From Terrimonas sp. (lineage in GTDB: Bacteria; Bacteroidota; Bacteroidia; Chitinophagales; Chitinophagaceae), in NCBI RefSeq assembly GCF_003075435.1, contig NZ_QCZJ01000004.1:62001-126000 (forward strand): 64,000 bases of DNA, read 5' to 3'. Every line of letters begins with the position of its first letter. Positions within the stretch are counted from its first letter, which is position 1. The notes beneath the pieces were generated by a model. The model searched no databases. It saw only the letters and a list, made by a program, of their open reading frames with translations, and was not told the DNA's origin. Positions 55,785-64,000 of the stretch are shown in pieces. The position numbers and the translations under genes are program-made.

Positions 55785-56363
55785 ATGAAAAAACAAATTT
55801 TATCAGTATCATTTTTATTATTTGCTTCCATAGCTTTTGCACAAATTCAGTTAAACCCAGGTTACGTAACAATCGGGCCTGTGGCTTATAAAACCAACTA
55901 CTATACAACTGCTCACGGAAGCCTTTATTTGACAAATGACAATACCTCCACTAATTTCTTTCAGTTTGATATATGGAATGGCAGGATAGCCACCACAGGG
56001 AACTGGTGTGTTTTTTACAATTCACAAACCAGTACATTTAATGATCTTGCAGTTGGCACGGTATACAATTATTCAGATAGTCGTGCTAAAAGAAATGTGG
56101 CGCCAATAAAGTATGGTCTGTCATCACTCAGTAAATTAAAGCCTGTAAATTACAATCTCCTTAAAAATCCTTCTGGCCAGGCAGACCACCTGGAGCTTGG
56201 CTTGCTTGCACAGGAAGTAGAACAGGTAATGCCGGAACTGGTACGTACTGATGATGAAGGCAAGAAGCTGTTAAATTATGTTGGGCTAATTCCGGTTCTT
56301 ATACAATCAATTAAGGATTTGCAGGCAGAAGTTGAGGCATTAAAAGCGGCAGCAGCTAAATAA
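55785..56363 (+). CDS. Secreted tail-fibre (peptidase S74) domain protein, copy 2
   Basis: A 192-residue near-identical copy of the protein at 51424; the visible protein differences are in the signal peptide (SVSF, FAQ against SVAF, FGQ). It has the same domain plan: signal peptide, short beta-rich middle, S74 domain from about 96. The duplication covers about 51366-52005 and 55731-56366. Unlike copy 1 it is not followed by an RHS frame. The shared upstream DNA suggests both use the same promoter. Confidence 0.85.
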   Translation: MKKQILSVSFLLFASIAFAQIQLNPGYVTIGPVAYKTNYYTTAHGSLYLTNDNTSTNFFQFDIWNGRIATTGNWCVFYNSQTSTFNDLAVGTVYNYSDSRAKRNVAPIKYGLSSLSKLKPVNYNLLKNPSGQADHLELGLLAQEVEQVMPELVRTDDEGKKLLNYVGLIPVLIQSIKDLQAEVEALKAAAAK

Positions 56364-56571
56364 TAAAATTCCTTACAGTCGAGCTTGGAAGAATAGACAT
56401 TATTAGGTGTTATATTAAATTGTGTGTACTTCCAAAAAAATTAATTATAAACAATACATCCATTGGTTCAGATGAAGATATTTTATGTTTGAGGTGAGCC
56501 TCAACCTGTTTCAACAAATGATTCCTGTTTAACCTCTGAATCTTCTCGGATCATTATTTAATTCTTTCCGG
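56364..56571. other. Intergenic stretch after the S74 copy
   Basis: No ORF or strong hairpin is evident. This is the right edge of the repeat-bearing island; from here the DNA no longer matches the RHS/S74 units. Confidence 0.4.
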
Positions 56572-56742
56572 ATGTTTAGTTTACATCAATTATTAGCAGG
56601 ATTACTGTTAATAACGGCTATTTTGATGTTGTTACCTTTGAGAGGCGTGAAAAATTTAGTTGTTCCGTCTGTCAACATGGATGCCTTTATTGTGAAATCA
56701 AATGGCATTGTTAATTATTCCGTAATCAAGGCTAAAGCGTAA
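56572..56742 (+). CDS. Possible small membrane protein
   Basis: A 56-codon frame from ATG 56572: a hydrophobic segment (LLAGLLLITAILMLLPL) and then a short polar tail. There is no clear ribosome site and no known family. It may be a small membrane peptide or chance. Low confidence. Confidence 0.25.
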   Translation: MFSLHQLLAGLLLITAILMLLPLRGVKNLVVPSVNMDAFIVKSNGIVNYSVIKAKA

Positions 56743-56950
56743 GTAAAATTCATTTCTTAAGCAGATTGTGCCTGGCTTTACCATAGGCTCATAGAAAAAC
56801 AAATACATCTGCATATATCTGTATGAGCAAAAGGCGACACAATCACGATAAAATAAGTATATTGAATGGCAGTATCGTACAATGCTATATTTGAGAAAAT
56901 AAGATTGTTAATAGCTGGTAATTGAATATTCTTGTTACCTAAAATTCTAA

Positions 56951-59083
56951 ATGATGAATATGATGCCAACGCTCCGGTATCCATTTTTTATTGTGATGTG
57001 TATATTGTTCGTGTTTTTTTCCTGTAAGGACGCTCCGGAAAAAAAATACCCGGATGTAAAAACGGTTGAAGAAGAGATCAGGAGTTTTCAGCTGGCAGAA
57101 GGATTTACGGTCAGGAATGTAGCCGCAGAGCCGCAAATTGTTATGCCGGTTTCAATGGCTATTGATGAAGACGGCATAACCTATGTGGTGCAGATGAACG
57201 ACTATCCATTTATTGCCGATGCTGTTAATGGAAAATGCTCTATAAAAGTATTGCTGGATCAGAATGATGATGGCGTCTATGATTCATCTATATTGTTTGT
57301 GGGCAAAGTGCCCGACATTACAAGTGTTATGCCCTTTAAAAAAGGACTGCTCGTAACCGCGGCACCACATATTTTTTATATGAAGGATACTACCGGTGAT
57401 TTTGTGGCAGACAAAATTGATACCTTATTCAGTGGGTTCTTCACCGGTAATTCTGAAGCGCAGATCACTAATTTAACTTACGGATTGGATAACTGGATTT
57501 ATGCGAACAACCACGGACAGGCCGGGCAGGTTACCTATTTACCCCAGGCCGGAAGTGCTCCTTTATCAATGGGTGGACATGATTTTCGTTTCAGGCCAGA
57601 TAAAGGATTGTATGAAGCAGAAAGCGGCACAGGCCAGTATGGTTTAGCATTGAATGATTTTAATCACCGTTTCTATACACAGAATACACTGCACATTCAA
57701 ACCAACCCTATTGCGTGGCGCTATCTTCACCGTCATGATGCCCTGGCTTCTTACAGGGCAGATAAAAATATTTCTGATCACGATCTTGAAATGTTTCAGC
57801 TTACTCCGCCGCCTTACTGGCGTAAGGTAAGAAGTGAAAGAAGACAGCATACCTATGATTCACTAAAGCTTAATCAAACAGAATGGCCTGACAAGCATTT
57901 TACCGGCGCATCTGGTGCCACTTTTTATGGTGGAGATGCTTTTCCAAAAGAATATTATGGTTCAATATTTACCGGTGACGTTGCAGGCAACTTAGTGCAC
58001 AGGGATGTATTAACCAGAAATGAAGATGATATCGTTTATACTGCAAGCCGTGGTGGAAAAGAAAAAGATAAGGAGTTTCTTGCTTCCACTGACAGCTGGT
58101 TTCGCCCGGCAACATTTTATTCAGGTCCCGATGGCAACCTGTTTTTAATAGATATGTATCGTCAGCATATTGAAACGCCGGTTTCTATTCCGGAAGATTT
58201 AAAAGCCGGTATGGATTTTTATGCCGGTAATGATAAAGGCCGTATTTACCTTATTACTCCTGCAGACTACGATAGAAAAGATTATAAAAAGCCAAACCTG
58301 AGTATAGCGGCAACAACTGAGCTGGTAACTTTGCTTGCGCATCCTAATGCATGGTGGCGTACAACGGCGCAACGTTTAATTGTGGAGCGGCAGGATAAAT
58401 CTGTGGCTGCTGCCTTGCGGGAATTACTTCAAACTGTTGCTGAACCTTCTGCAAAGCTTCGTGCTTTATATACATTGGATGGATTAGATGCCCTGACTGC
58501 TGGAGATATAACAATTGCATTGAATGATAAAGCGCCCGGCGTGAGGGAGCATGGTATTATGCTTGCAGAAAAGTTTCCTGCACTGGCAGGTGAAATTGTA
58601 AAAGCAATAGATGAACCTGCAAAATTTGTAGCATTCCAGGCAGTGCTTAGTGCCGGTAATCTTTCAAAGGATAAAGCCATTCCTGCATTGGTTCATGCTT
58701 TAGATAAGTATAGTGCTGATTCTTTGTTTACAGTGGCAGTATTAACCTCTGAACCCGGTATCAGTGCCGCAATGTTACCGGCGCTTGAAAAGACTGGCTA
58801 TTTTAAAACAGATGGTAAGTTTAAGCAGGGATATGTCGCCGCAGTTGCATATGCATCCGGCTTCCGGGATGATGCCGGTAGTGCGCCTGCGCTGATGAAA
58901 CTGTTATCTTCTCCTGTTGTTACGGAAAACAGTGCCTGGGAAAAGTCTCTGATCAGCGGATTGATGAAAGGCGTTAAGGCCTCAAAACGCACGAAGCATT
59001 CTGCTGAGCTAACAGCAGTAATAAAAAAGCTTGCTGAAAAAACAAAAGATGAGGATTTGCGAAAATTATTGAGCGCTTCCTGA
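56951..59083 (+). CDS. PVC-type propeller lipoprotein (DUF7133-like, no CxxCH)
   Basis: A 710-residue lipoprotein (lipobox FFSC, lipidated Cys25). Residues about 45-400 match the N-terminal propeller of 'PVC-type heme-binding CxxCH' proteins: FQLAEGFTVRNVAAEPQIV, SMAIDEDGITYVVQMNDYP, DQNDDGVYDSSILF, GHDFRFRPDKGLYEAESG, FYSGPDGNLFLIDMYRQHIE. A HEAT-repeat-like helical part follows (about 440-700). The usual C-terminal heme motif CxxCH is absent. In the family these are sugar or alcohol dehydrogenase-like proteins of unknown substrate. It is the first gene of a run with a HiPIP-like and a ceramidase-like gene. Confidence 0.82.
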   Translation: MMNMMPTLRYPFFIVMCILFVFFSCKDAPEKKYPDVKTVEEEIRSFQLAEGFTVRNVAAEPQIVMPVSMAIDEDGITYVVQMNDYPFIADAVNGKCSIKVLLDQNDDGVYDSSILFVGKVPDITSVMPFKKGLLVTAAPHIFYMKDTTGDFVADKIDTLFSGFFTGNSEAQITNLTYGLDNWIYANNHGQAGQVTYLPQAGSAPLSMGGHDFRFRPDKGLYEAESGTGQYGLALNDFNHRFYTQNTLHIQTNPIAWRYLHRHDALASYRADKNISDHDLEMFQLTPPPYWRKVRSERRQHTYDSLKLNQTEWPDKHFTGASGATFYGGDAFPKEYYGSIFTGDVAGNLVHRDVLTRNEDDIVYTASRGGKEKDKEFLASTDSWFRPATFYSGPDGNLFLIDMYRQHIETPVSIPEDLKAGMDFYAGNDKGRIYLITPADYDRKDYKKPNLSIAATTELVTLLAHPNAWWRTTAQRLIVERQDKSVAAALRELLQTVAEPSAKLRALYTLDGLDALTAGDITIALNDKAPGVREHGIMLAEKFPALAGEIVKAIDEPAKFVAFQAVLSAGNLSKDKAIPALVHALDKYSADSLFTVAVLTSEPGISAAMLPALEKTGYFKTDGKFKQGYVAAVAYASGFRDDAGSAPALMKLLSSPVVTENSAWEKSLISGLMKGVKASKRTKHSAELTAVIKKLAEKTKDEDLRKLLSAS

Positions 59084-59128
59084 TTATGACCGGTGATGAT
59101 TGTTCTTTATTAATAACTACCCGGATTA

Positions 59129-59524
59129 ATGAAAAAGGTTGATATGTATGACAGACGACGGTTTCTGAAACAGGGTTTTGGCTATATTTCCATATTAGCC
59201 ATTGGCGGTGTAGTATGGGGAGCATGTAACAGTGGCAATGTTTCCAAAGAACAGAAACCTGCTGCCAACGCTTCTGAAGAGCCGCCGGAAAAAGTTCCGG
59301 CTTCTTCAGATCCCTGTGATATTACTGCTTTAACCGAACAGGATATCAAAAACAGGAAGGCTTTGGGCTATGTTGAAGATACACCCATCCCGGAAAAAAC
59401 ATGTGACAGTTGTAAATTATTTATACCGGCAAATGATATAAAGCAATGTGGTACATGCGCTTTATTTAAGGGACCTGTTCAACCGGGAGGATACTGTACT
59501 TACTGGGCTGATAAAACAATATGA
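59129..59524 (+). CDS. HiPIP-like iron-sulfur protein with Tat signal
   Basis: A 131-residue protein with a twin-arginine signal (DRRRFLKQGF) and a hydrophobic stretch. The C-terminal domain has the high-potential iron-sulfur pattern: C92-x2-C95 ... C107-x2-C110 ... C123 (CDSCKLFIP, QCGTCALFKG, GGYCTYW), which would hold a 4Fe-4S cluster in the periplasm and carry electrons. It lies 45 bases after the PVC-type lipoprotein and 18 before the ceramidase-like gene, so it may be the electron acceptor of the lipoprotein's dehydrogenase-like domain. That role is inference. Confidence 0.85.
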   Translation: MKKVDMYDRRRFLKQGFGYISILAIGGVVWGACNSGNVSKEQKPAANASEEPPEKVPASSDPCDITALTEQDIKNRKALGYVEDTPIPEKTCDSCKLFIPANDIKQCGTCALFKGPVQPGGYCTYWADKTI

Positions 59525-59542
59525 CTAAATTAAAATTCAGGC

Positions 59543-60898
59543 ATGTATAAAGTGAAATTGTTAATAGCTTTTGCAGCATTGTTGCTGGCAACGCACCAGG
59601 AGCTATACGCACAACAATTAAAGATCGCTGTTTTTGAAGTGAACGCCACACCGCCGCTGGGAAGCCCGGTAGCATACGCGAAAGCACGTTCTGTTACTGA
59701 TTCACTAAGCGCAAGGGGCATTGTATTTATTACGGATAGTTTGCCGGTAGTATTTTGCGTTGTTGACTGGATTGGTATTTCAAACGAAGGTCATGATGTC
59801 TGGCGAAAACAACTGGCCGCCGCCGCGGGTACAACTATTGACCGAGTTTCCGTACATGCATTGCACCAGCATGACGGGCCAAGATGTGATTACACTATTG
59901 AAAGAATAATGATGGAATACGGGTTGGGTGGGCAAAGTATTGATAATCGTTTTACAAATGATGTAATTATAAGAGCAGGCGGGGCCTTACGTAAGGCAAT
60001 GAATAATGCTGTGCCTGTAACACATATCGGGATCGGCCAGGCTAAGGTAGATAGCGTTGCCTCTAACAGGCGGGTGGATAAAGACGGTAATATCGTAACA
60101 CGGTATAGCAAAGCAACAGACTCTTTTTTGGTGAATGCACCTGAAGGAGTGATCGATCCCTGGCTTAAATGCATAAGTTTTTGGAATGGGAAAAAACCGG
60201 TAACCGCACTCACTTTTTATACTACACATCCACAAAGCTATTATGGGCAGGGCGATGTTACCTGCGAATTTGTAGGTATAGCAAGAAATGACCTGGAAAA
60301 AAAGCTTGGCATACCACTGATTCATTTTAATGGCGCCAGCGGTAATATAGCGGCTGGTAAATACAATGACGGATCAGTGCAACGCAGGGTGGTTTTAGCC
60401 AATAGGGTAGAAGCGGGTATGCTGAAAGCCTGGGAAAATACAACATTGACCAAGCTGAAACCCGGTGATATATCCTGGCGCACTGTTGGTGCAGCTCTTC
60501 CGCTGAATGATTATATTAAAGAAGACAGGCTGAGGCATATGTTAACAAATGACAGCCTGAATATTCACATGAAGCTCAGAGCCGCTGAAAAGCTGGCCTG
60601 GTATCAAAGAAATACTTCCGGGCTATTGGTTGATGTGGCAGCATTGCGGTTAGGAAAAATATGGATGTTGAGTTTGCCCGGCGAAAGTTTTGTAGAATAC
60701 CAGCTTGCGGCACAGCAAATGGAACTTAGCGGTGTAGTATGTACTGCTGCATATGGAGATTATGGCCCAGGGTACATCGGAACAAAGAAATCTTATTTTG
60801 AAAACGGAGGCTATGAAACATCAGACCTTGTTTCAGGAACCGGGCCAGGTGTGGAAGAAGTGTTGCTGAAAGCAATAGAAACTGTGTTACGGCAGTAA
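59543..60898 (+). CDS. Neutral-ceramidase-like (N-terminal domain) secreted hydrolase
   Basis: A 451-residue protein with a signal peptide (to about LYAQ, 23). It matches the neutral/alkaline non-lysosomal ceramidase N-terminal fold: VNATPPLGSPVAYAKAR, VHALHQHDGPR (the H-x-H zinc motif of the family), TFYTTHPQSYYGQGDV, HFNGASGNIAAGKYN, LSLPGESFVEYQLAAQ, and CTAAYGDYGPGYIG near the end. Family enzymes hydrolyse amide bonds; Bacteroidota members in sugar-degrading loci usually have unknown substrates. It follows the HiPIP-like gene by 18 bases. Confidence 0.85.
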   Translation: MYKVKLLIAFAALLLATHQELYAQQLKIAVFEVNATPPLGSPVAYAKARSVTDSLSARGIVFITDSLPVVFCVVDWIGISNEGHDVWRKQLAAAAGTTIDRVSVHALHQHDGPRCDYTIERIMMEYGLGGQSIDNRFTNDVIIRAGGALRKAMNNAVPVTHIGIGQAKVDSVASNRRVDKDGNIVTRYSKATDSFLVNAPEGVIDPWLKCISFWNGKKPVTALTFYTTHPQSYYGQGDVTCEFVGIARNDLEKKLGIPLIHFNGASGNIAAGKYNDGSVQRRVVLANRVEAGMLKAWENTTLTKLKPGDISWRTVGAALPLNDYIKEDRLRHMLTNDSLNIHMKLRAAEKLAWYQRNTSGLLVDVAALRLGKIWMLSLPGESFVEYQLAAQQMELSGVVCTAAYGDYGPGYIGTKKSYFENGGYETSDLVSGTGPGVEEVLLKAIETVLRQ

Positions 60899-60962
60899 GT
60901 GAAATAAGCGGTATTGGTTTGACATAAAATCAGCATGATGCTTGCAAAAGGATATTCTGTCT

Positions 60963-62129
60963 TTATCTCTTGGGTGTTGATCCAAATACACTGTCAATCA
61001 ATTGATACGCCAGCCGTTTTTCCTGTAAAGGAAAATCATGACCACTATCGGGATAGCATACACGAAGATTACCGGGTACATTCATAAACGCATATACTGA
61101 TGCTATACGGGTTATTCCTTTTTTTACACCTGCTGCACTAAAGTTGGCATCATTTAATGGTGAATTTGAAAAGAAAGTACGGGGAGCTATAGCTGCTATC
61201 GTCTCATCAAAGTCAAAAGGAATTTTGTCCGGATCAAGATGATATTTATCTCTTATCAGCGGCATATACCTGTTCTGTGCCCAGGGCCATAACTTACCAC
61301 CATACTTTTGAGCAGCAGCCGTATCTCCGTTAAAATAATCATGCACTAAAGTCCATCCGCAACTACTCACCACTACTTTTAACCGGTTATCAAAAGCTCC
61401 GGTGAATATGGCATTATGACCACCGAGGGAGTGCCCTATCACACCAATCCTGTCGGGATCAACATCCGGCAATGATTGCAACAGGTCAATGCAACGCATA
61501 TTGTTAAAAATGTTTTTCATGGTTCCTGATTCATAACGATCCGCATTAAAATCATAATCTTTCAGATCGCCGAAACCCGGGTAATCCGGTGCTATCACAA
61601 TATACCCACGTTGTGCGAGCTCTTTGGCATAGGCAAGGTTGATATAAGGTCCTTGTCCATCAACGCTTTTTTTTCCGATAAGTTCTGTTTGATGAAGCGC
61701 CAGCATGGCTGGAATCTTTTTATTTTTTTTCCGTTTAACAGGAATATACAAGAACGCCGGCAGGGTTTCACCGGCAGCTACCGTAAATTGTATGGTATAG
61801 CGGGTATATGTCTTTGAGGTCAGGCTGTCGAGCACCTGTGTGTTGAAGGGAGGAAGATGTTTTCTTTCGGGCAGCTTGCCCATAACTGCCTGCATGCCAT
61901 CCAGTATCTGCAGTCGCCTGGTGTTCCATTCCTCTACGGTATGAACCGGCTTTCTATTACCGGTCTTATCTATATAATAAAGCAAAGTGCTGCCCGGTAA
62001 ACTGTCTGTTTTCCCCGTTATATATCCGGGAGGAAGGGCAGGTAACGATGGTATTGCAGCAGGCAGGCTTGTAAGCATTACAATAATGAGCGGCCACCTG
62101 CTACAAATATTTCTGCCCATGTTTTTCAT
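60963..62129 (-). CDS. Secreted alpha/beta hydrolase (acetyl-xylan-esterase-like)
   Basis: A 388-residue protein with a signal segment (SRWPLIIVMLTSLPAAIPSL) and an alpha/beta hydrolase fold. The nucleophile elbow is GHSLGGHN with Ser234; the late His is in YPDSGHDFP. An extended N-terminal part (about 65-115) precedes the core, as in acetyl-xylan esterases and dienelactone hydrolases. It probably removes ester groups from glycans. Its ATG overlaps the upstream deacetylase stop by 4 bases (ATGA), so the two are translated together. Confidence 0.85.
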   Translation of the reverse strand: MKNMGRNICSRWPLIIVMLTSLPAAIPSLPALPPGYITGKTDSLPGSTLLYYIDKTGNRKPVHTVEEWNTRRLQILDGMQAVMGKLPERKHLPPFNTQVLDSLTSKTYTRYTIQFTVAAGETLPAFLYIPVKRKKNKKIPAMLALHQTELIGKKSVDGQGPYINLAYAKELAQRGYIVIAPDYPGFGDLKDYDFNADRYESGTMKNIFNNMRCIDLLQSLPDVDPDRIGVIGHSLGGHNAIFTGAFDNRLKVVVSSCGWTLVHDYFNGDTAAAQKYGGKLWPWAQNRYMPLIRDKYHLDPDKIPFDFDETIAAIAPRTFFSNSPLNDANFSAAGVKKGITRIASVYAFMNVPGNLRVCYPDSGHDFPLQEKRLAYQLIDSVFGSTPKR

Positions 62130-63295
62130 TTTTTCAGAAAAACAATTGTTCCGTTTTTAACAACCGTTTCAATATCAATGGAACTGTCATTCCTTGTAAA
62201 AATCACCATATCATTAACCGGGGCTGTGTAACCAGTGCTGTTGTGTAACAGGAAATCCTGTATATTAACAGATGCCATTTGCCATGCGGTTTTAAGATCA
62301 AACAGTTTATGTTCGAGCAGTGTTTCAACGTTTTCCGGTAAAGATTTTGCAGCGCCTGCAAGAATGCCTGGTTCGGCTTTTAAAGAAACTCTCTTATTTT
62401 CATCGAGCACCACATCACCGCCTATATGCCGCGTATATGCCCCTGGTTTCATACCGGCAAAGCAGGTGGCATCACTTACAATCATGGTTTTGTGTTGCTT
62501 GGTTTTTTGCACAACTTTAATAAACGTGTCAGGAATATGAATACCATCTGCAATGATACATGCGTATAGTTCATCTTCTGATAATTGATCCCAGATAATA
62601 TTGGGATGACGGGCAAGCATAAGCGGCACACCATTGCCGATATGTGTTGACATGCTTGCTCCCACTTTTACCGCGTTGCTTATTTGTGTATTGCTGGCGA
62701 TGGAATGTCCTATTGAAACTATCACCCCGCTCTGTACACATTTTTTGATGAAATCCTCTGCATTGCTCCATTCAGGAGAAATGGTAACAATTTTTATGCT
62801 GTCTTTGGCCGCTTCCTGGAATTTTTTGAACAGTTCCCAATCCGGTGCTTTAATATATAATTCATCATGAGCGCCTTTGGCGCCGTTAGCCGGGGATATA
62901 AAGGGGCCTTCAAGATGAATACCGCCAATGCAGTTATTAACCAATGGATCAATTTCGCAAGCCTTTACTATAGTACCAAGCAGCGCAATAATACTTTCAT
63001 CTGAATTAGTGATTACTGTCGGGTAAAATGTTGTTACACCCCGGCTCAGCAAATATTCAGTGGCACTGATAACATCATCTGTAGTGAGCGTAGTATCATT
63101 AAAGTCAATTCCATTAATGCCATTGATCTGAAGGTCTGTTAACCCGGGTGCTGTATAGAACCGGCTGTTGATTTCACCGGTTTTTTCAACGGATAATAAC
63201 AAGCCATTGCTGAAAGAAATATTTTCATTTTCTCCTGTTATGCAATTTTTGCATGATAAAACCTTAATTCCCGTATCACTCAATGATGTTTTCAT
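62126..63295 (-). CDS. nagA: N-acetylglucosamine-6-phosphate deacetylase-like amidohydrolase
   Basis: A 389-residue amidohydrolase matching NagA: APGLTDLQINGINGIDFNDT, GGIHLEGPFISPANGAKGAH (metal Glu), SIGHSIASNTQISNA (His), THIGNGVPLM in place of THLFNAM (His kept), ADGIHIP, and MIVSDATCFAGM with the catalytic Asp. NagA removes the acetyl group from GlcNAc-6-phosphate. The HIGNGVP change means the substrate may be another N-acetyl sugar. It overlaps the esterase by 4 bases and follows the symporter by 4 bases, so uptake and deacetylation are probably coupled. Confidence 0.85.
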   Translation of the reverse strand: MKTSLSDTGIKVLSCKNCITGENENISFSNGLLLSVEKTGEINSRFYTAPGLTDLQINGINGIDFNDTTLTTDDVISATEYLLSRGVTTFYPTVITNSDESIIALLGTIVKACEIDPLVNNCIGGIHLEGPFISPANGAKGAHDELYIKAPDWELFKKFQEAAKDSIKIVTISPEWSNAEDFIKKCVQSGVIVSIGHSIASNTQISNAVKVGASMSTHIGNGVPLMLARHPNIIWDQLSEDELYACIIADGIHIPDTFIKVVQKTKQHKTMIVSDATCFAGMKPGAYTRHIGGDVVLDENKRVSLKAEPGILAGAAKSLPENVETLLEHKLFDLKTAWQMASVNIQDFLLHNSTGYTAPVNDMVIFTRNDSSIDIETVVKNGTIVFLKK

Positions 63296-63299
63296 AATA

Positions 63300-64000
63300 T
63301 TAATTTTGAGTTGATTTTTTTAAAGATGCCATCAGGTTTATAACCTTTTCAGGTACAGCAGGGGTTAACAACCCGGTAATAATATACACAGCAGCAGCAA
63401 CTATCGTAGGCAGGCCTACTTCAAGCGCCAAACTGTTAAATGTAATATTTTTAGTGATGATAAATGTAATAATACCTGCGGCAATGGAAGCAATGGCAGC
63501 CTTTGAGCCACATGTTTTAAATGCGGGCAGTAACCCGAATAATAAAGGCAGGGCTGTTGGTCCAAGCAGTGCGCCAAACCATTTTACGATCAGCCCAAGC
63601 ACTCCACCAAACCTTTCATAATTTATGGCTACAACAATGGTGGCAAGTGTAAACAGGAAGGTAGTTATGCGGGCAGTACGTAAAGGATTTTTATCGTTCG
63701 CAAATTGCTTTGATAATACAGGAAGAATATCCCTGGTAATAACGGCTGCAATAGTGTTCACATCAGACGATGTCATTCCCATTGTAGCTGCAAACAGTGA
63801 GGCAATAACCAGACCTATCATTCCTGCGGGAAGCATTTCAAGCATAAGTCTTCCGTAAGATGTACCGGGGTCTTCCAATCCCGGAAGTATTATGGGCGAT
63901 GCCCACATAGGAAAGAATAAAATCAACGGCCAGATAAGATACAAAAACCCCGATAACCATGCGGCTTTTGATGCTTCCTTTTCTGAAGGGGAGGAAATAT
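63300..64000 (-). CDS. Sodium:solute symporter (SSS family), 5' end outside window
   Basis: The frame is open to the right edge (visible part reads EASKAAWLSGFLYLIWP at the edge). About 233 residues of the C-terminal half are seen, with at least six membrane helices and the SSS motif GMTSSDVNTIAAVITRDILP. These carriers import sugars, amino acids or sialic acid with sodium. The NagA-like gene begins 4 bases downstream, so an N-acetylated sugar is a plausible cargo. Confidence 0.85.
   Translation of the reverse strand, partial: ISSPSEKEASKAAWLSGFLYLIWPLILFFPMWASPIILPGLEDPGTSYGRLMLEMLPAGMIGLVIASLFAATMGMTSSDVNTIAAVITRDILPVLSKQFANDKNPLRTARITTFLFTLATIVVAINYERFGGVLGLIVKWFGALLGPTALPLLFGLLPAFKTCGSKAAIASIAAGIITFIITKNITFNSLALEVGLPTIVAAAVYIITGLLTPAVPEKVINLMASLKKSTQN

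Noticed and set aside
1-64000. CRISPR arrays, rRNA, replication origin, complete prophage
   Set aside because: No regularly spaced repeats, no rRNA-like sequence and no phage structural genes other than S74-domain proteins were seen.

Overview
The window looks like chromosomal DNA of a soil or rhizosphere Bacteroidota, most likely Chitinophagaceae-like. The grounds are two SusC/SusD pairs, an ECF sigma/FecR unit, a Reg_prop/Y_Y_Y sensor kinase, a TonB-dependent receptor with a carboxypeptidase-like N-terminal domain, DUF4199, Bacteroidota-style RHS repeat proteins and low GC. The genus is inference; no rRNA is present. The only RNA gene seen is a tRNA-Pro.

1-10.4 kb: a truncated iron-dependent alcohol dehydrogenase, small envelope proteins, a PAP2 phosphatase fused to a beta-barrel, an outer-membrane barrel, then a compact GT2 / GT87 / polysaccharide deacetylase run followed by a CDF cation transporter. 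10.7-15.3 kb: a LuxR response regulator with a large periplasmic-sensing kinase, and an AraC-type regulator. 15.3-17.5 kb is accessory DNA: a REP-like hairpin, an internally deleted IS5-like element with an amber codon, and a lone secreted-protein gene bracketed by inverted repeats that resemble integron attC half-sites.

17.5-25.3 kb: a Tat-exported metallo-hydrolase, an SRPBCC protein, a frameshifted siderophore-type TonB receptor, then an AraC regulator and an SDR oxidoreductase that share an 18-bp operator-like repeat, followed by DoxX-like, NTF2-like and LCIB/theta-carbonic-anhydrase-like genes. 25.3-41.3 kb is a carbohydrate/peptide uptake region: GH43-like lipoprotein and M81 peptidase (minus strand), ECF sigma-FecR-SusC-SusD, a LacI regulator with a palindromic operator, and a second SusC-SusD. 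41.3-45.3 kb is a minus-strand operon: a dihydroorotase-like protein lacking canonical metal ligands, DUF4199, GT2, GT4.

45.4-56.4 kb is an island next to tRNA-Pro. It holds a tyrosine integrase cut off before its catalytic domain, then two 5'-truncated RHS genes sharing a 1.83-kb gap-free repeat but ending in different toxins. One toxin has a LysM module plus an unknown C-terminus with a lipoprotein candidate immunity gene; the other is a GIY-YIG nuclease with an Imm26-like candidate immunity gene carrying an in-frame stop. Two near-identical secreted S74 (tail-fibre chaperone) genes alternate with the RHS genes. This island is the strongest candidate for unusual biology. 57-64 kb: a PVC-type lipoprotein, a HiPIP-like protein and a neutral-ceramidase-like enzyme on the plus strand; an esterase, a NagA-like deacetylase and a sodium:solute symporter on the minus strand.
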